DNA of 64,000 bases from Aminobacter sp. J41 (GCF_000526635.1 NZ_JAGL01000019.1:18991-82990), one strand, 5' to 3'; shown: positions 1-8,768, numbered from the stretch's first letter. Made by a program: numbers and translations. Notes: generated from the letters alone by a model not told the origin.

Positions 1-1
1 C

Positions 2-1075
2 ATGACCGCCCGCTCGCGCCTGAAATACGCGGCGACCGAGGACGCCCTGCGCGACGTTGCCGACTATCTCTGGGAGATGGCGCTGGTGATCGAGGACGGC
101 GCGCTGTCGGCCGCCGAGCGGCGGCTCAGGCAGGCGCAGGAAGCCCTCAAGCAGGCGCTGGAAAACGGCGCCAGCGACGAGGAGTTGGAGCAGCTGATGG
201 CGGAGCTGCGCGAGGCTATGCGCGAGTTCCTGCGCGAACTTGCCGAGCGTGCCGCGCGCGACCCGAACATGGCGATGCAGATGCCGGGCAACATGCAGGA
301 AATGCGCCCCGGCGATCTCGAACGCATGCTCGACCAGATCGAGAACCTTGCCCGCTCCGGCTCGCGCGACCAGGCGATGGACCTTTTGCAGCAGCTTCAG
401 GACATGATGAACAACCTGCAGACCGCCCGTCCACAGCAGCAGCCTGGCGGCGAGCAGAGCGAAATGCAGCAGCAGATGAACAAGCTGGGCGACATCATGC
501 GCCGCCAGCAGGAGACGATGAACGAGACCTTCCGCCTCGACCAGCAGCAGCAGGGCGAGCAGCAGATGACGCCCGAACAGTTCGAAGAGGCGATGCGCCA
601 GCTTCAGCAGCAGCAGGGCCAGCTGCAGCAGGACCTGCAGGAGTTGCAGGAGGCGCTGAAGGGTTTTGGCCTAGAGCCCGGAGAGGGCTTTGGCGAGGCC
701 GGCGAAGCAATGGGCCGCGCCGAGGGTGCGCTTGGCGAAGGCCAGGGAGAGGAAGCCGTCACCGAGCAGGGACAGGCTTTGGAAGCCCTGCGCCGCGGCG
801 CACAGGACATGATGCAGCAGCTTCAGGCCATGGAGGGCGAAGGCCAGGATGGCCCGGGTCAGCAGGGGACGCGCCAGCAGAGCTCTGATCGCGACCCGCT
901 GGGGCGTCCGCGCGCCACGACCGGACCGGATTTCGGCCGCTCGGTGCAGGTGCCGGACGAGATCGACGCCCAGCGCGCGCGGCAGATTCTTGAAGAGATC
1001 CGCCGCAGGCTGGGCAACGCGCTCAGCCCGGAGGTTGAGCGGAACTATCTGGAAAGACTGCTCGAGCTGCGCTGA
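2..1075 (+). CDS. TIGR02302/DUF4175 family membrane protein, C-terminal part
   Basis: This is the 3' end of a gene that enters from the left edge, so the true start is not in the window. The 357 visible residues are almost all helical and very rich in Gln, Glu and Met, with long Q/E/M runs around residues 120-290 that look like coiled coil. This matches the C-terminal half of the TIGR02302 (DUF4175) proteins of Rhizobiales, which are about 850 residues long with N-terminal membrane helices. Their function is unknown. The gene ends a few bases before the convergent yhhQ stop. The family call rests on composition and recall. Confidence 0.72.
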   Translation: MTARSRLKYAATEDALRDVADYLWEMALVIEDGALSAAERRLRQAQEALKQALENGASDEELEQLMAELREAMREFLRELAERAARDPNMAMQMPGNMQEMRPGDLERMLDQIENLARSGSRDQAMDLLQQLQDMMNNLQTARPQQQPGGEQSEMQQQMNKLGDIMRRQQETMNETFRLDQQQQGEQQMTPEQFEEAMRQLQQQQGQLQQDLQELQEALKGFGLEPGEGFGEAGEAMGRAEGALGEGQGEEAVTEQGQALEALRRGAQDMMQQLQAMEGEGQDGPGQQGTRQQSSDRDPLGRPRATTGPDFGRSVQVPDEIDAQRARQILEEIRRRLGNALSPEVERNYLERLLELR

Positions 1076-1079
1076 TCGG

Positions 1080-1697
1080 TCAGGCGCGAACCGGACGGAT
1101 GATGTTCAGCAGCGCGCCGTAGGGCACCAGCATCACGATCGACTGTACGATCTTCACGCAGAAGTCACCGAAGGCGAGCGACATCCACAGCGGCACCTCG
1201 GTACCGAAGAAGAACGGTACGCGAAACCCGAGCGAGCCGTCTTCGAGGCCGAAGGCGGTATCGAGGACCGACCAGCTGTCAGCGAAAGCGACCGAGAAGA
1301 ACAGCACCGTGTCGATGCACGAGCCGAGTAGCGCGCCCGAGAGCGGCGCAATCCACCAGCGGAGGCGGCGCAGGCGGTCGAACACCACGACGTCGAGCAG
1401 CTGCGCCATCAGGAAGGCGCTGCCGGAGGCGATCGCAATGCGTGGGGTGGCAAGGAAGATCGAGATCACCACCGCAATCGCAAAGCCGGTATAGACCACC
1501 AGCCGGGCGGAGCGCGGGCCAAATCGGCGATTGGTGAGGTCGTTGACCAGGAAGGCGAGCGGATAGGTAAACGCGCCCCAGGTCAGGATGTCCTGCAGGC
1601 CGAGATGCTCGAAAGGGAACTGGACGAGGAAGTTGGAGGCTGCAACGACAGCAGCCATCGCGGCCACGAAGGGCCAGACCTTATCGGTAGAAGTCAT
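1080..1697 (-). CDS. yhhQ: Queuosine precursor transporter (YhhQ/VUT family)
   Basis: A 205-residue integral membrane protein with about six hydrophobic segments and the family features FPFEHLGLQDILTWGAF near the N terminus and NDLTNRRFGP in the next loop. YhhQ (COG1738) proteins take up preQ0/preQ1, precursors of the tRNA base queuosine. The frame stays open 13 codons further upstream, but the ATG at 1697 gives the normal family N terminus (MTSTDK). It lies 80 bases downstream of rpmB on the same strand. A preQ1-I-like element overlaps the start codon (see 1694-1724), which fits the transport role. Confidence 0.88.
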   Translation of the reverse strand: MTSTDKVWPFVAAMAAVVAASNFLVQFPFEHLGLQDILTWGAFTYPLAFLVNDLTNRRFGPRSARLVVYTGFAIAVVISIFLATPRIAIASGSAFLMAQLLDVVVFDRLRRLRWWIAPLSGALLGSCIDTVLFFSVAFADSWSVLDTAFGLEDGSLGFRVPFFFGTEVPLWMSLAFGDFCVKIVQSIVMLVPYGALLNIIRPVRA

Positions 1698-1724
1698 TTT
1701 TTTATCCTGGGAGATGGAACCAGT
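1694..1724 (-). promoter_or_regulatory. Candidate preQ1-I riboswitch overlapping the yhhQ start codon
   Basis: Read on the minus strand: CUGG, loop UUCCAUCUC, CCAG, then GAUAAAAAA and AUG. CUGG/CCAG would be P1. Loop bases CAU (1716-1714) can pair with the AUG start codon (1697-1695) as P2, and the A-rich tail lies between. The order (short P1, loop starting UUC, C just before the 3' P1 strand, AUAAAAAA tail, three-base P2) follows the Bacillus preQ1-I architecture. If real, ligand binding would hide the start codon. P1 is only 4 bp, so this is a candidate. Confidence 0.6.
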
Positions 1725-1725
1725 C

Positions 1726-1745
1726 GGCGGGCACAAAGGCCCGCC
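1726..1745 (-). other. Perfect hairpin between rpmB and yhhQ
   Basis: Seven-base arms GGCGGGC and GCCCGCC are perfectly complementary around a six-base loop. No T-run follows on the minus strand, so it is not a standard intrinsic terminator. It may stabilise the rpmB 3' end or separate rpmB from the riboswitch-like leader of yhhQ. Confidence 0.5.
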
Positions 1746-1777
1746 GCAAAGGAAAATCAGTAGTCGCTAAGGACTGC

Positions 1778-2071
1778 TTACACAGCCTGCTCGGCGAGCT
1801 TCTTCGAGATCTGCTTCTTCAGCAGGCGAGCGCGCTGCGACAGATCGTTCGTGTCAGCCTTGAGCAGGAACGCGTCGAGACCACCGCGGTGCTCGACCGA
1901 ACGCAGGGCGTTGGCCGAAATACGCAGACGGACGCTCTGGCCCAGGACCTCGGACTGCAGGGTGACGTCGCACAGGTTCGGCAGGAAGCGGCGACGGGTC
2001 TTGTTGTTGGCGTGGCTCACATTGTTGCCAGTCAGCACAGCCTTGCCGGTGAGTTCGCAAGCGCGGGACAT
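1778..2071 (-). CDS. rpmB: 50S ribosomal protein L28
   Basis: A 97-residue basic protein starting [10 protein letters not shown], followed by [14 protein letters not shown], the L28 signature, and a C-terminal helical extension typical of alphaproteobacteria. It is a structural component of the large ribosomal subunit. The ATG at 2071 follows an AAGG-type ribosome binding site (GAAGGTAAGT). The frame is open further upstream, but the family start is unambiguous. It is transcribed toward yhhQ. Confidence 0.97.
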   Translation of the reverse strand: MSRACELTGKAVLTGNNVSHANNKTRRRFLPNLCDVTLQSEVLGQSVRLRISANALRSVEHRGGLDAFLLKADTNDLSQRARLLKKQISKKLAEQAV

Positions 2072-2269
2072 GTTACTTACCTTCGTTTCGTTGCCGACCA
2101 ACACCAACTGCCGTAGCGTCTACGCACGGCGCGCGGGCAATTACAGGCGGCCTCCTGGAAAAAGTCGCCGTTCCATAGTGGCAAATGGCGCTCGGGTCAA
2201 GCGCAAGCTGCCTCAGGCACGGCCGTGGCACTTCATACTATCGCCGGATTTCCCCAGCAAGCGTTTCTG

Positions 2270-3019
2270 ATGAAGCCGCTTGTAAAAGTCCTGTCGCTGC
2301 TTCTTCTGCTTGCCGCTCCGGCGGCGGCGCGGGCGCAGTCGTTCCACGCCGACTACTCGATCACCCTGCTCGGCATGCCTGTGGGCAAGGCGACCTTTGT
2401 CTCAAACTTCTCCGACAAGGCGTTCAGGATCGACGGCCAGCTGTCGAGCGCGGGAATCGCGCGGCTGTTTGCCAGGACAACCGGAACGGCCCGCGTCGAG
2501 GGCACGATCCGCCGCGACGGCGTCGAGCCCAGGCATTTTTCGTCAGAGTACAAGTCCGGCAAGAAGCACAGCGTCACCGCCATCCGATACGCGAAAGGCA
2601 GGGTCGCGAGCTACGAGAACAGGCCGGAGCCGCGGAAAGGTCGGACCTGGGTCGAGGTTTCCAACGCGCATCTTGCCCGCGCGCTCGATCCTCTCTCGGC
2701 AACCCTGATCCGCACCAGCGATCCGGCCAAGGTTTGCAACCGCACCATCAGCTTCTTCGACGGCGAGCTACGCGGCGATCTTGCGCTCGGTGGGCCGAAC
2801 TTGTCCGAGAACGGCACCGTCACCTGTGCCGCACGCTTCACCCCTGTCTCTGGCTATCGCCAGGGCCGCAAGCAGATCGAGTACATGCGCACGCAAGGGC
2901 GCATGAGCATCACCTTCGCACCGCTCGGTTCGACCGGCTTCTATGCCCCGATCGACGCAAGGGTCGGCACCCAGATCGGCACGCTGCGCATTACAGCCAC
3001 CCGCGTCGCCGCCCGCTGA
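2270..3019 (+). CDS. DUF3108 domain-containing exported protein
   Basis: A 249-residue protein with a clear signal peptide (MKPLVKVLSLLLLLAAPAAARA, cleavage around residue 22). A beta-rich domain follows, opening FHADYSITLLGMPVGKATF, as in DUF3108 proteins of rhizobia. The start was placed at 2270 because it begins the signal peptide; the in-frame ATG 45 bases upstream would add a non-signal leader. Function is unknown; it probably acts in the periplasm or at the outer membrane. It stands alone between divergent rpmB and the downstream transporter. Confidence 0.8.
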   Translation: MKPLVKVLSLLLLLAAPAAARAQSFHADYSITLLGMPVGKATFVSNFSDKAFRIDGQLSSAGIARLFARTTGTARVEGTIRRDGVEPRHFSSEYKSGKKHSVTAIRYAKGRVASYENRPEPRKGRTWVEVSNAHLARALDPLSATLIRTSDPAKVCNRTISFFDGELRGDLALGGPNLSENGTVTCAARFTPVSGYRQGRKQIEYMRTQGRMSITFAPLGSTGFYAPIDARVGTQIGTLRITATRVAAR

Positions 3020-3085
3020 TTCGCGCAATGCGCCGCTTGCCGTCCCCTGCGGCACCGGCTAACCCTTCCGCCACATCGAAGTGCA

Positions 3086-3973
3086 ATGGAGGGGAACTTG
3101 GCACGCGCCACGCTTATCGGATTTTCCGCCGTCATCATGTGGGCGTTGCTGGCGCTTCTGACAGCGGCGTCCGGAAGCGTTCCCCCGTTCCAGCTCTCGG
3201 CAATCACCTTCGCGATCGGCACGGCGGTGGGACTGGTGATGCGCGCCATGACGCCTGCCGCGAAGCACGATCCGATCCCGCCAGTGGTCTGGGTGATCGG
3301 CATCGCCGGCCTCTTCGGCTACCACTATTTCTACTACACCGCGCTCCGCAACGCGCCGGCCGTGGAAGCGAGCCTCATCGCCTATCTCTGGCCGTTGCTG
3401 ATCGTTGTCGGCTCCGCGCTGCTGCCTGGCGAGAAGCTGCGCTGGTTTCATGTCGCGGGGGCGGCACTGGGGCTTGCCGGCGCGTTCCTGATCGTCACGC
3501 GCGGCGGCACGCTCTCCTTCGACCCGCAATACTCGTTCGGCTATATGATGGCCGCCGTCTGCGCCGTCACATGGTCGAGCTACTCGCTCCTGTCGCGGCG
3601 CTTCCCCTCGGTGCCGACCAGCGTCGTCACCTGGTTCTGCGCCGCCACCGCCATTCTGTCCCTCATCTGCCATCTGTTGCTGGAGGAGACCGTCTGGCCG
3701 CAGGACACCGGCCAGTGGCTGGCCGTGGTCGGCCTTGGCCTGATGCCGGTGGGTGCGGCGTTCTACGCCTGGGACCACGGCGTTAAGCGCGGTAACATCC
3801 AGGTGCTGGGAGCGGCGAGCTATGCCGCCCCGCTCCTCTCGACGCTGGTGCTGATCGTGGCCGGCGCGGCTGAGCCAAGTTTCTACATTCTCGCCGCCTG
3901 CGTGCTGATCACAGCCGGAGCCGTACTAGCGGCCAAGACCATGCTGTTCGGCCGCAAGGAACCTGCAGAATGA
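3086..3973 (+). CDS. DMT-superfamily (EamA) exporter, YddG-like
   Basis: About 295 residues with ten hydrophobic helices in two repeated EamA halves, including the family-typical stretches SLIAYLWPLLIVV and YAAPLLSTLVLI. The overall pattern is closest to the aromatic amino acid exporter YddG, but the substrate cannot be read from sequence. The ATG at 3086 is used here. A TTG at 3098 sits five bases after GGAGG and could be the real start. The 3' end overlaps the next gene by 4 bases, so the two are probably co-transcribed. Confidence 0.82.
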   Translation: MEGNLARATLIGFSAVIMWALLALLTAASGSVPPFQLSAITFAIGTAVGLVMRAMTPAAKHDPIPPVVWVIGIAGLFGYHYFYYTALRNAPAVEASLIAYLWPLLIVVGSALLPGEKLRWFHVAGAALGLAGAFLIVTRGGTLSFDPQYSFGYMMAAVCAVTWSSYSLLSRRFPSVPTSVVTWFCAATAILSLICHLLLEETVWPQDTGQWLAVVGLGLMPVGAAFYAWDHGVKRGNIQVLGAASYAAPLLSTLVLIVAGAAEPSFYILAACVLITAGAVLAAKTMLFGRKEPAE

Positions 3974-4638
3974 TGCCCTTCCCCGGCGGGATCGAATCGC
4001 TTGCAAACGGCACGCTGATCTTCTCGGCCGGGGCGTCGTTCTTCTACTTCCTCAAGCAGGCGCAGCCGCCTTCCTGGCGTCGCACGGTTGCCAAGGCGGG
4101 ATCGATCGCGCTGCTTGCCCTGCTGGCGCTGCTCGAGAAGGGTCCGCTGCTGCTCTTCGTGGCGCTGGTCCTCAGCGCCGCCGGCGACGCGTTTCTCGCG
4201 CAGGAAGGGGAGAAGCCGTTCCTGCTCGGGCTCGCGAGTTTTCTCCTCGCCCACCTCGCCTATGTCGCGCTGTTCTGGCAGCTGGGATCTGACCTCCTGC
4301 TCATCGCGCAGGAGCCGTGGCGGCTGGGGGTGGTGGCGGTCGCCCTTGCTGCGGCTCTCTGGCTGCTGCGGCGCCTGCTGCTGGCGGTGGCGCCCCCGTT
4401 GCGCCTGCCTATCGCCGTCTACACCCCGGCGATCATGGCGATGCTGATCGCGGCGGCCACCGTACCGGCACCGCTGGTCATCGGCGGCGCCGTGCTGTTC
4501 GTCGCTTCCGACTTCATCCTTGCCGCGCAGAAGTTCCTGTTCGCGCCGGCCTCACAGCATCGCGAATGGGCGGGGCCGGCGGTCTGGATCCTCTACTATT
4601 TTGCGCAGCTGGCGATCACCCTCGCCGTCCTGCTCTGA
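3970..4638 (+). CDS. Lysoplasmalogenase family (YhhN/TMEM86) membrane protein
   Basis: A 222-residue protein that is nearly all transmembrane helix, with the family pattern ALVLSAAGDAFLA early and a VASDFILAAQKF segment late, where conserved acidic residues sit. Members such as TMEM86B hydrolyse lysoplasmalogens; bacterial YhhN proteins are mostly untested. Its start overlaps the end of the upstream exporter (ATGA), so translation is probably coupled. It ends just before convergent gloB. Confidence 0.8.
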   Translation: MMPFPGGIESLANGTLIFSAGASFFYFLKQAQPPSWRRTVAKAGSIALLALLALLEKGPLLLFVALVLSAAGDAFLAQEGEKPFLLGLASFLLAHLAYVALFWQLGSDLLLIAQEPWRLGVVAVALAAALWLLRRLLLAVAPPLRLPIAVYTPAIMAMLIAAATVPAPLVIGGAVLFVASDFILAAQKFLFAPASQHREWAGPAVWILYYFAQLAITLAVLL

Positions 4639-4644
4639 CCCGCG

Positions 4645-5412
4645 TCAGAAGTTGTCCTTGCGCTTGCGGATTTCCGCGAACACCTCCACGTCGCTCGCGT
4701 TCTCCATGCCGAGGTTGCGGCGAATCGCCGGATCATGCGGGCGCAGGAACGGATTGGTTGCCAGCTCCTCGCCAATCGTCGTCGGTAGCGTCGGGCGCCC
4801 ATCCGCGCGCATCTCCTCGATCTTGCGAGCTCGTTCCTGCAGAGCGGCGTTGGTGGGGTCGATGGTGACCGCGAAGCGCGCGTTCGACAGCGTGTATTCG
4901 TGGCCGCAATAGACAACGGTGTCGGCCGGTAGCGCCGCGAGCTTCTGCAGCGAGGCGTGCATGGTCGCCGGCGTTCCCTCGAACAGGCGGCCGCAGCCCA
5001 GCGCAAACAGCGTGTCGGCGGTGAACGCGACCTTCGCGTCCCTGAGCCAGTAGGAGACATGGCCGGCCGTATGACCCGGCGTCTCGATCGTTTCGATGGT
5101 CTGGCTGCCGAACTGGATCTTTGAGCCCTCCGCCACCGTCTCGTCGATGCCGGGGATCTTTGCCGCTTCGGCTGCCGGGCCATAAATCTTCAGACCGTAG
5201 CGCTGCTTGAGCGCAAGGTTGGCCTGGACGTGGTCGGAATGATGATGGGTGGTGAGCAGCAGGCTCGGCGTCCAGCCGGTCCGCTCGACGGCCTCGCTGA
5301 TCGGCCGCTCCTCCGGAGCATCGATCAGCATGACGGTCCCGGTCTCGCGGTCGCGCACCAGCGCCCCAAAATTATCCGACAGACACATGAACAGTTCGAC
5401 ATCGACAGCCAT
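4645..5412 (-). CDS. gloB: Hydroxyacylglutathione hydrolase (glyoxalase II)
   Basis: A 255-residue metallo-beta-lactamase-fold enzyme with the metal-binding motif TTHHHSDHVQ, the ETPGHTAGHVSYW segment, YCGHEYT, and a C-terminal KRKDNF end that fits the glutathione-binding domain. It hydrolyses S-lactoylglutathione to lactate and glutathione in methylglyoxal detoxification, in the cytoplasm. It is divergent from the methyltransferase gene at 5517. Confidence 0.95.
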   Translation of the reverse strand: MAVDVELFMCLSDNFGALVRDRETGTVMLIDAPEERPISEAVERTGWTPSLLLTTHHHSDHVQANLALKQRYGLKIYGPAAEAAKIPGIDETVAEGSKIQFGSQTIETIETPGHTAGHVSYWLRDAKVAFTADTLFALGCGRLFEGTPATMHASLQKLAALPADTVVYCGHEYTLSNARFAVTIDPTNAALQERARKIEEMRADGRPTLPTTIGEELATNPFLRPHDPAIRRNLGMENASDVEVFAEIRKRKDNF

Positions 5413-5516
5413 TTGCGCACTCCCTCATTCGCCGGTGGAATGTATGTGCGTCGTCTTGCCTTGTCACGCGGCGACGTCGCCTTGCAGCGCCTCGCGACGC
5501 TCGCTACGGTTTGACC

Positions 5517-6281
5517 ATGCTGTCCGACATCATCGAACTGCGATCGTTCTACAATTCGACGCTGGGCCACCTTGCCGAGCACTCGATCGCACGCGCCATC
5601 GAGCAGGTCTGGGCCAAGATACCGAACGAGCGCCTAGTTGGCCTCGGCTACGCGCTGCCATGGCTCGACCGGTTGCGCGAAGGGACCGAGCGGGTGCTGG
5701 CCCTGATGCCGGCGAGCCAGGGCGCGGTGAACTGGCCGGCCAATGGCCCCTCGGCCACCGCGCTGGTGTTCGAAGAAGAGCTGCCCCTCTACGATTCGTC
5801 GATCGACCGCATCCTGATGGTGCATGCGCTGGAGCATGCGGAAAATCCGCGCGAGACGCTGATGGAGGCCTGGCGCGTGCTGGCGCCGGGCGGACGACTC
5901 GTCATCGTCACGCCCAACCGCCGGGGCGTCTGGGCCCGCTTCGAGCACACGCCCTTCGGCACCGGTCGGCCTTTTTCCCGCGCCCAGCTGAACGCGCTCC
6001 TGCGCGAGGCCAACTTCACGCCGGGCCCATGGGCCGACGCGCTGCACTTCCCGCCCTCCAAGAAGCGCTGGATGATGCGCATGCATGGCATGTTCGAAGG
6101 CGCCGGCCGCCGCTTTTGGCCCATCTTCGCCGGCGTGCTGGTTGTCGAGGCGCAGAAGCGCGTCTATCAGGGCGTGCCGGTCTCGGCGCGCGCTTCGCGC
6201 CGCGTCTTCGTTCCGGTGCTCTCGCCGCAGGGCGCAACCGGCGCCGCGGCACGTCAGGCAGTTGGAAAAGGCGACGCATGA
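5517..6281 (+). CDS. Class I SAM-dependent methyltransferase
   Basis: A 254-residue protein with a methyltransferase_11-type core: YDSSIDRILMVHALEHAENP (motif around the catalytic-loop strand), then EAWRVLAPGGRLVIVTPNRRG (post-motif II/III). Rhizobial homologues usually sit beside gloB. The substrate is unknown. The ATG at 5517 is preferred to the in-frame TTG six bases earlier. Its stop overlaps the start of the deformylase-like gene by 4 bases. Confidence 0.85.
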   Translation: MLSDIIELRSFYNSTLGHLAEHSIARAIEQVWAKIPNERLVGLGYALPWLDRLREGTERVLALMPASQGAVNWPANGPSATALVFEEELPLYDSSIDRILMVHALEHAENPRETLMEAWRVLAPGGRLVIVTPNRRGVWARFEHTPFGTGRPFSRAQLNALLREANFTPGPWADALHFPPSKKRWMMRMHGMFEGAGRRFWPIFAGVLVVEAQKRVYQGVPVSARASRRVFVPVLSPQGATGAAARQAVGKGDA

Positions 6282-6775
6282 CCGTCAGGCCGATCGTGAA
6301 ATACCCGGACGTGGCCCTGCGCACGCCATGCACGCCGGTCGAGACCTTCGATGAGGAACTGCGCCAGCTTGCCGATGATCTTCTCGACACGATGCGGGCC
6401 GCACCCGGCGTAGGCATCACCGGTCCGCATATCGGCGTCTTGAAACGCATCACGGTGATCGAGCTGTCGCCGGAGGATGGCGTGCGGGTCTATGTGAACC
6501 CGGGGATCGAGGAAGCATCCGAGACGCTGCAGCGCCACACCGAAGGCAGCGTGTCGATGCCGGGAGTCACCGACGAGCTCGAGCGGCCGGACCGGGTCAA
6601 GGTCCGCTACCAGACGCTCCTCGGCGAAGAAAAAACCGAAGAGGCGGCCGGCTTCCTTGCCACTTGCCTGCAGCACGAGATCGACCAGCTCGACGGCATC
6701 TTCTGGCTGCAGCGCCTGTCGCGAATAAGGCGCGAGCGCGCCGTTAAACGGTGGCAGAAGCTGCAGCGCGGCTAG
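6278..6775 (+). CDS. Peptide deformylase-like protein with degenerate active site
   Basis: A 165-residue deformylase-fold protein of normal length. The three family motifs are present but altered. Motif 1 reads GVGITGPHIG (44-53) with His where the oxyanion Gln normally sits. Motif 2 reads EGSVS (89-93) with Ser in place of the metal-binding Cys. Motif 3 reads HEIDQ (133-137) with Gln in place of the second metal His. It is therefore unlikely to be a normal metal-dependent deformylase. It is translationally coupled to the upstream methyltransferase and overlaps the end of glsA tail to tail. Confidence 0.85.
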   Translation: MTVRPIVKYPDVALRTPCTPVETFDEELRQLADDLLDTMRAAPGVGITGPHIGVLKRITVIELSPEDGVRVYVNPGIEEASETLQRHTEGSVSMPGVTDELERPDRVKVRYQTLLGEEKTEEAAGFLATCLQHEIDQLDGIFWLQRLSRIRRERAVKRWQKLQRG

Positions 6776-7740
6776 GCGCCGACTTGCGGCACCGAACCGA
6801 AAACCGACCAGCCCAGTCGTTCCGAAAGCCGCTCCAGCGCGATGGTGCCGAGCAGCGAGTTGCCGTTGTCGTCCAGCCCCGGCGACCAGACGGCAATCGA
6901 GGCAACGTGAGGCACGACTGCAAGAATGCCACCGCCAACGCCGCTCTTTGCCGGCAGGCCGACGCGGTAGGCAAAGTCCCCTGCCCCGTCATACTGGCCG
7001 CAGGTCAGCATCAGGGCGTTGATACGGCGGACACGATGCGCTTCCTGCAACGAGATCTTCTTCTTGCGTCCGGAAGGGGACAGCATCAGGTAGCGCCCAG
7101 CCAGCGCCAGCTGCCGGCAGGTGAGCGCGATCGCGCACTGGCGCACATAGAGCTTCATCACGTCTTCGACGTCGTGATGCAGGTTGTCGAACGACTTGGC
7201 GAGGTTGGCGAGCGCGCGGTTAGTGTAGCCACCCTTCGCCTCCTTGTCGAAGACATCGGGATCGACGTCGAAATCCTTCCCGCCAATGTGATCGGCCAGG
7301 AACGCCGCGACATCCTCGTGCTGCGGCTTCTCGCGGTCGAGCAGCATGTCGGCAATGACGAGCGCTCCAGCGTTGATGAAGGGATTGCGCGGGATGCCCT
7401 TTTTGCGCTCGAGGTCGATAATCGAGTTGAACGGATCGCCAGACGGCTCGCGCCCGACGCGCTTCCAGACGTCGTCGCCATGCGCCTCCAGTGCCATCGT
7501 CAGCGCGAAGACTTTCGAGATGCTCTGAATGGGAAACGGGTGGCTGGCCTCGCCGCCCTCGATCACGTCGCCATCGGCCGTAACGACGCAGACGCCGAAG
7601 CGGTTCACCTCCAGCTCGCTCATCCCTTCGATGTGGTCGATGAGTTTGCCGAAGCTTTCGATGACTTCCATTTCCGCGACGACGGCATCGACCGCGGCGC
7701 GGACCTGATCGGGATCGACCTTGTTGTTGCTGTTCGGCAT
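6772..7740 (-). CDS. glsA: Glutaminase
   Basis: A 322-residue serine-dependent beta-lactamase-like glutaminase with the catalytic IQSISKVF motif, NPFINAGAL, and SGVGGGILAVVP near the end. It converts glutamine to glutamate and ammonia. The ATG at 7740 has an ideal AAGGAG site five bases upstream; the open frame beyond it is not needed. An exact EcfG-type promoter lies 33-57 bases upstream, suggesting general-stress induction, as for glutaminases used in acid resistance. The stress role is inference. Confidence 0.93.
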   Translation of the reverse strand: MPNSNNKVDPDQVRAAVDAVVAEMEVIESFGKLIDHIEGMSELEVNRFGVCVVTADGDVIEGGEASHPFPIQSISKVFALTMALEAHGDDVWKRVGREPSGDPFNSIIDLERKKGIPRNPFINAGALVIADMLLDREKPQHEDVAAFLADHIGGKDFDVDPDVFDKEAKGGYTNRALANLAKSFDNLHHDVEDVMKLYVRQCAIALTCRQLALAGRYLMLSPSGRKKKISLQEAHRVRRINALMLTCGQYDGAGDFAYRVGLPAKSGVGGGILAVVPHVASIAVWSPGLDDNGNSLLGTIALERLSERLGWSVFGSVPQVGA

Positions 7741-7772
7741 GAGGCTCCTTCGGCTTCTGGCGGGCTGAGCCA

Positions 7773-7797
7773 AACGCCAGCCGGCCGAAGGGGTTCC
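7773..7797 (-). promoter_or_regulatory. EcfG-type promoter for glsA
   Basis: On the minus strand GGAAC (7797-7793), 16 bases, CGTT (7776-7773). This is the exact consensus of the general stress sigma factor EcfG, with the same spacer as the promoters in the phyR/ecfG region. It lies 33 bases upstream of the glsA start codon. Confidence 0.7.
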
Positions 7798-7829
7798 TCA
7801 TCTACCGGCCAAGCCCGTCCAGAGCCGTT

Positions 7830-8768
7830 TCAGACGGTCTCCTTGACCCGTCCCTTGCCGATCTCGGCGAGGTCGTACGTCGTCGTCTGATAGACCTGGT
7901 TGATCCAGTTGCCGAACAAAAGATGCGCGTGCGAGCGCCAGCGATTGAGCGGCGGGCGCGATGGGTCGTTGTTCGGGTAGTATTCGTGCGGGACCTCGAT
8001 CGGCACGCCCAACCCCACGTCGCGGTCGTACTCTTCCTTGAGGGAGGTCGAGTCGTACTCGATGTGGTTGAACATGTAGAGCCGGTTGCCCATCTCCTCA
8101 GCGACCATGCACGGGCCTGTCATGTCCGATTCCATCAGCAGCTGAAGATCTTCGTGCTGGCGGATGTCCTGCGAGCGCACCTCGGTCCAGCGCGAAACGG
8201 GAATGGCGAAATCATCGGAGAAGCCGGTGAGGTACGGCGAGCTGGGCGCGTTGTTCCGGTGGCGGAACACGCCGAACGCCTTCTTCGACAGCGGGTATTT
8301 CGGGATGCGGTGGAAGTGCCACGCTGCCGCCATCGCGCCCCAGCAGATGAAGAAGGACGAATGGACGTTGGTGGTCGTCCAGTCGAAGATCTGCTTCAGC
8401 TCATCCCAGTAATAGACTTCCTCGAACGGCAGCTTCTCGACCGGCGCGCCGGTGACGATGAAGCCGTCGAACTTGCGGTCTTTGACCTCTTCCCAGGTCT
8501 GGTAGAAGGCGATCAGGTGTTCTTCCGGGGTGTTTTTCGCGGCATGGCTGCCGATGCGCACCAGCGTCAGCTCGACCTGCAGCGGCGATGCGCCGATGAG
8601 TCGCGCGAACTGGGTCTCCGTGCGTATCTTGTTCGGCATCAGGTTCAGCAGGCCGATCTGCAGCGGACGGATGTCCTGCCGGAGCGCCGTGCGCTCGTCC
8701 ATAACCTGCACGCCTTCTCTGACGAGGACGTCGCGGGCGGGTAGCTGGTCGGGGATCTTGATGGGCAC
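7830..8768 (-). CDS. metA: Homoserine O-acetyltransferase (MetA family)
   Basis: A 312-residue MetA-family homoserine acyltransferase of the first committed step of methionine synthesis. The catalytic Cys142 lies in [14 protein letters not shown], with the His/Glu pair in FNHIEYDS. Residue 111 is Glu ([12 protein letters not shown]). In this family Glu111 is associated with acetyl-CoA and Gly111 with succinyl-CoA use, so acetyl transfer is inferred. The start is GTG at 8768 (V/MPIKIPDQ). A SAM-II riboswitch lies in the leader, giving feedback by S-adenosylmethionine. Confidence 0.94.
   Translation of the reverse strand: MPIKIPDQLPARDVLVREGVQVMDERTALRQDIRPLQIGLLNLMPNKIRTETQFARLIGASPLQVELTLVRIGSHAAKNTPEEHLIAFYQTWEEVKDRKFDGFIVTGAPVEKLPFEEVYYWDELKQIFDWTTTNVHSSFFICWGAMAAAWHFHRIPKYPLSKKAFGVFRHRNNAPSSPYLTGFSDDFAIPVSRWTEVRSQDIRQHEDLQLLMESDMTGPCMVAEEMGNRLYMFNHIEYDSTSLKEEYDRDVGLGVPIEVPHEYYPNNDPSRPPLNRWRSHAHLLFGNWINQVYQTTTYDLAEIGKGRVKETV

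Noticed and set aside
2185..3786. A 533-codon plus-strand frame covering parts of two genes
   Set aside because: It is out of frame with the DUF3108 and EamA proteins, which have a signal peptide and ten helices in their own frames.
8233..8257. A near-match EcfG promoter (TACG-N16-GTTCC) inside metA
   Set aside because: One mismatch, inside a coding region, and no gene start nearby on that strand.
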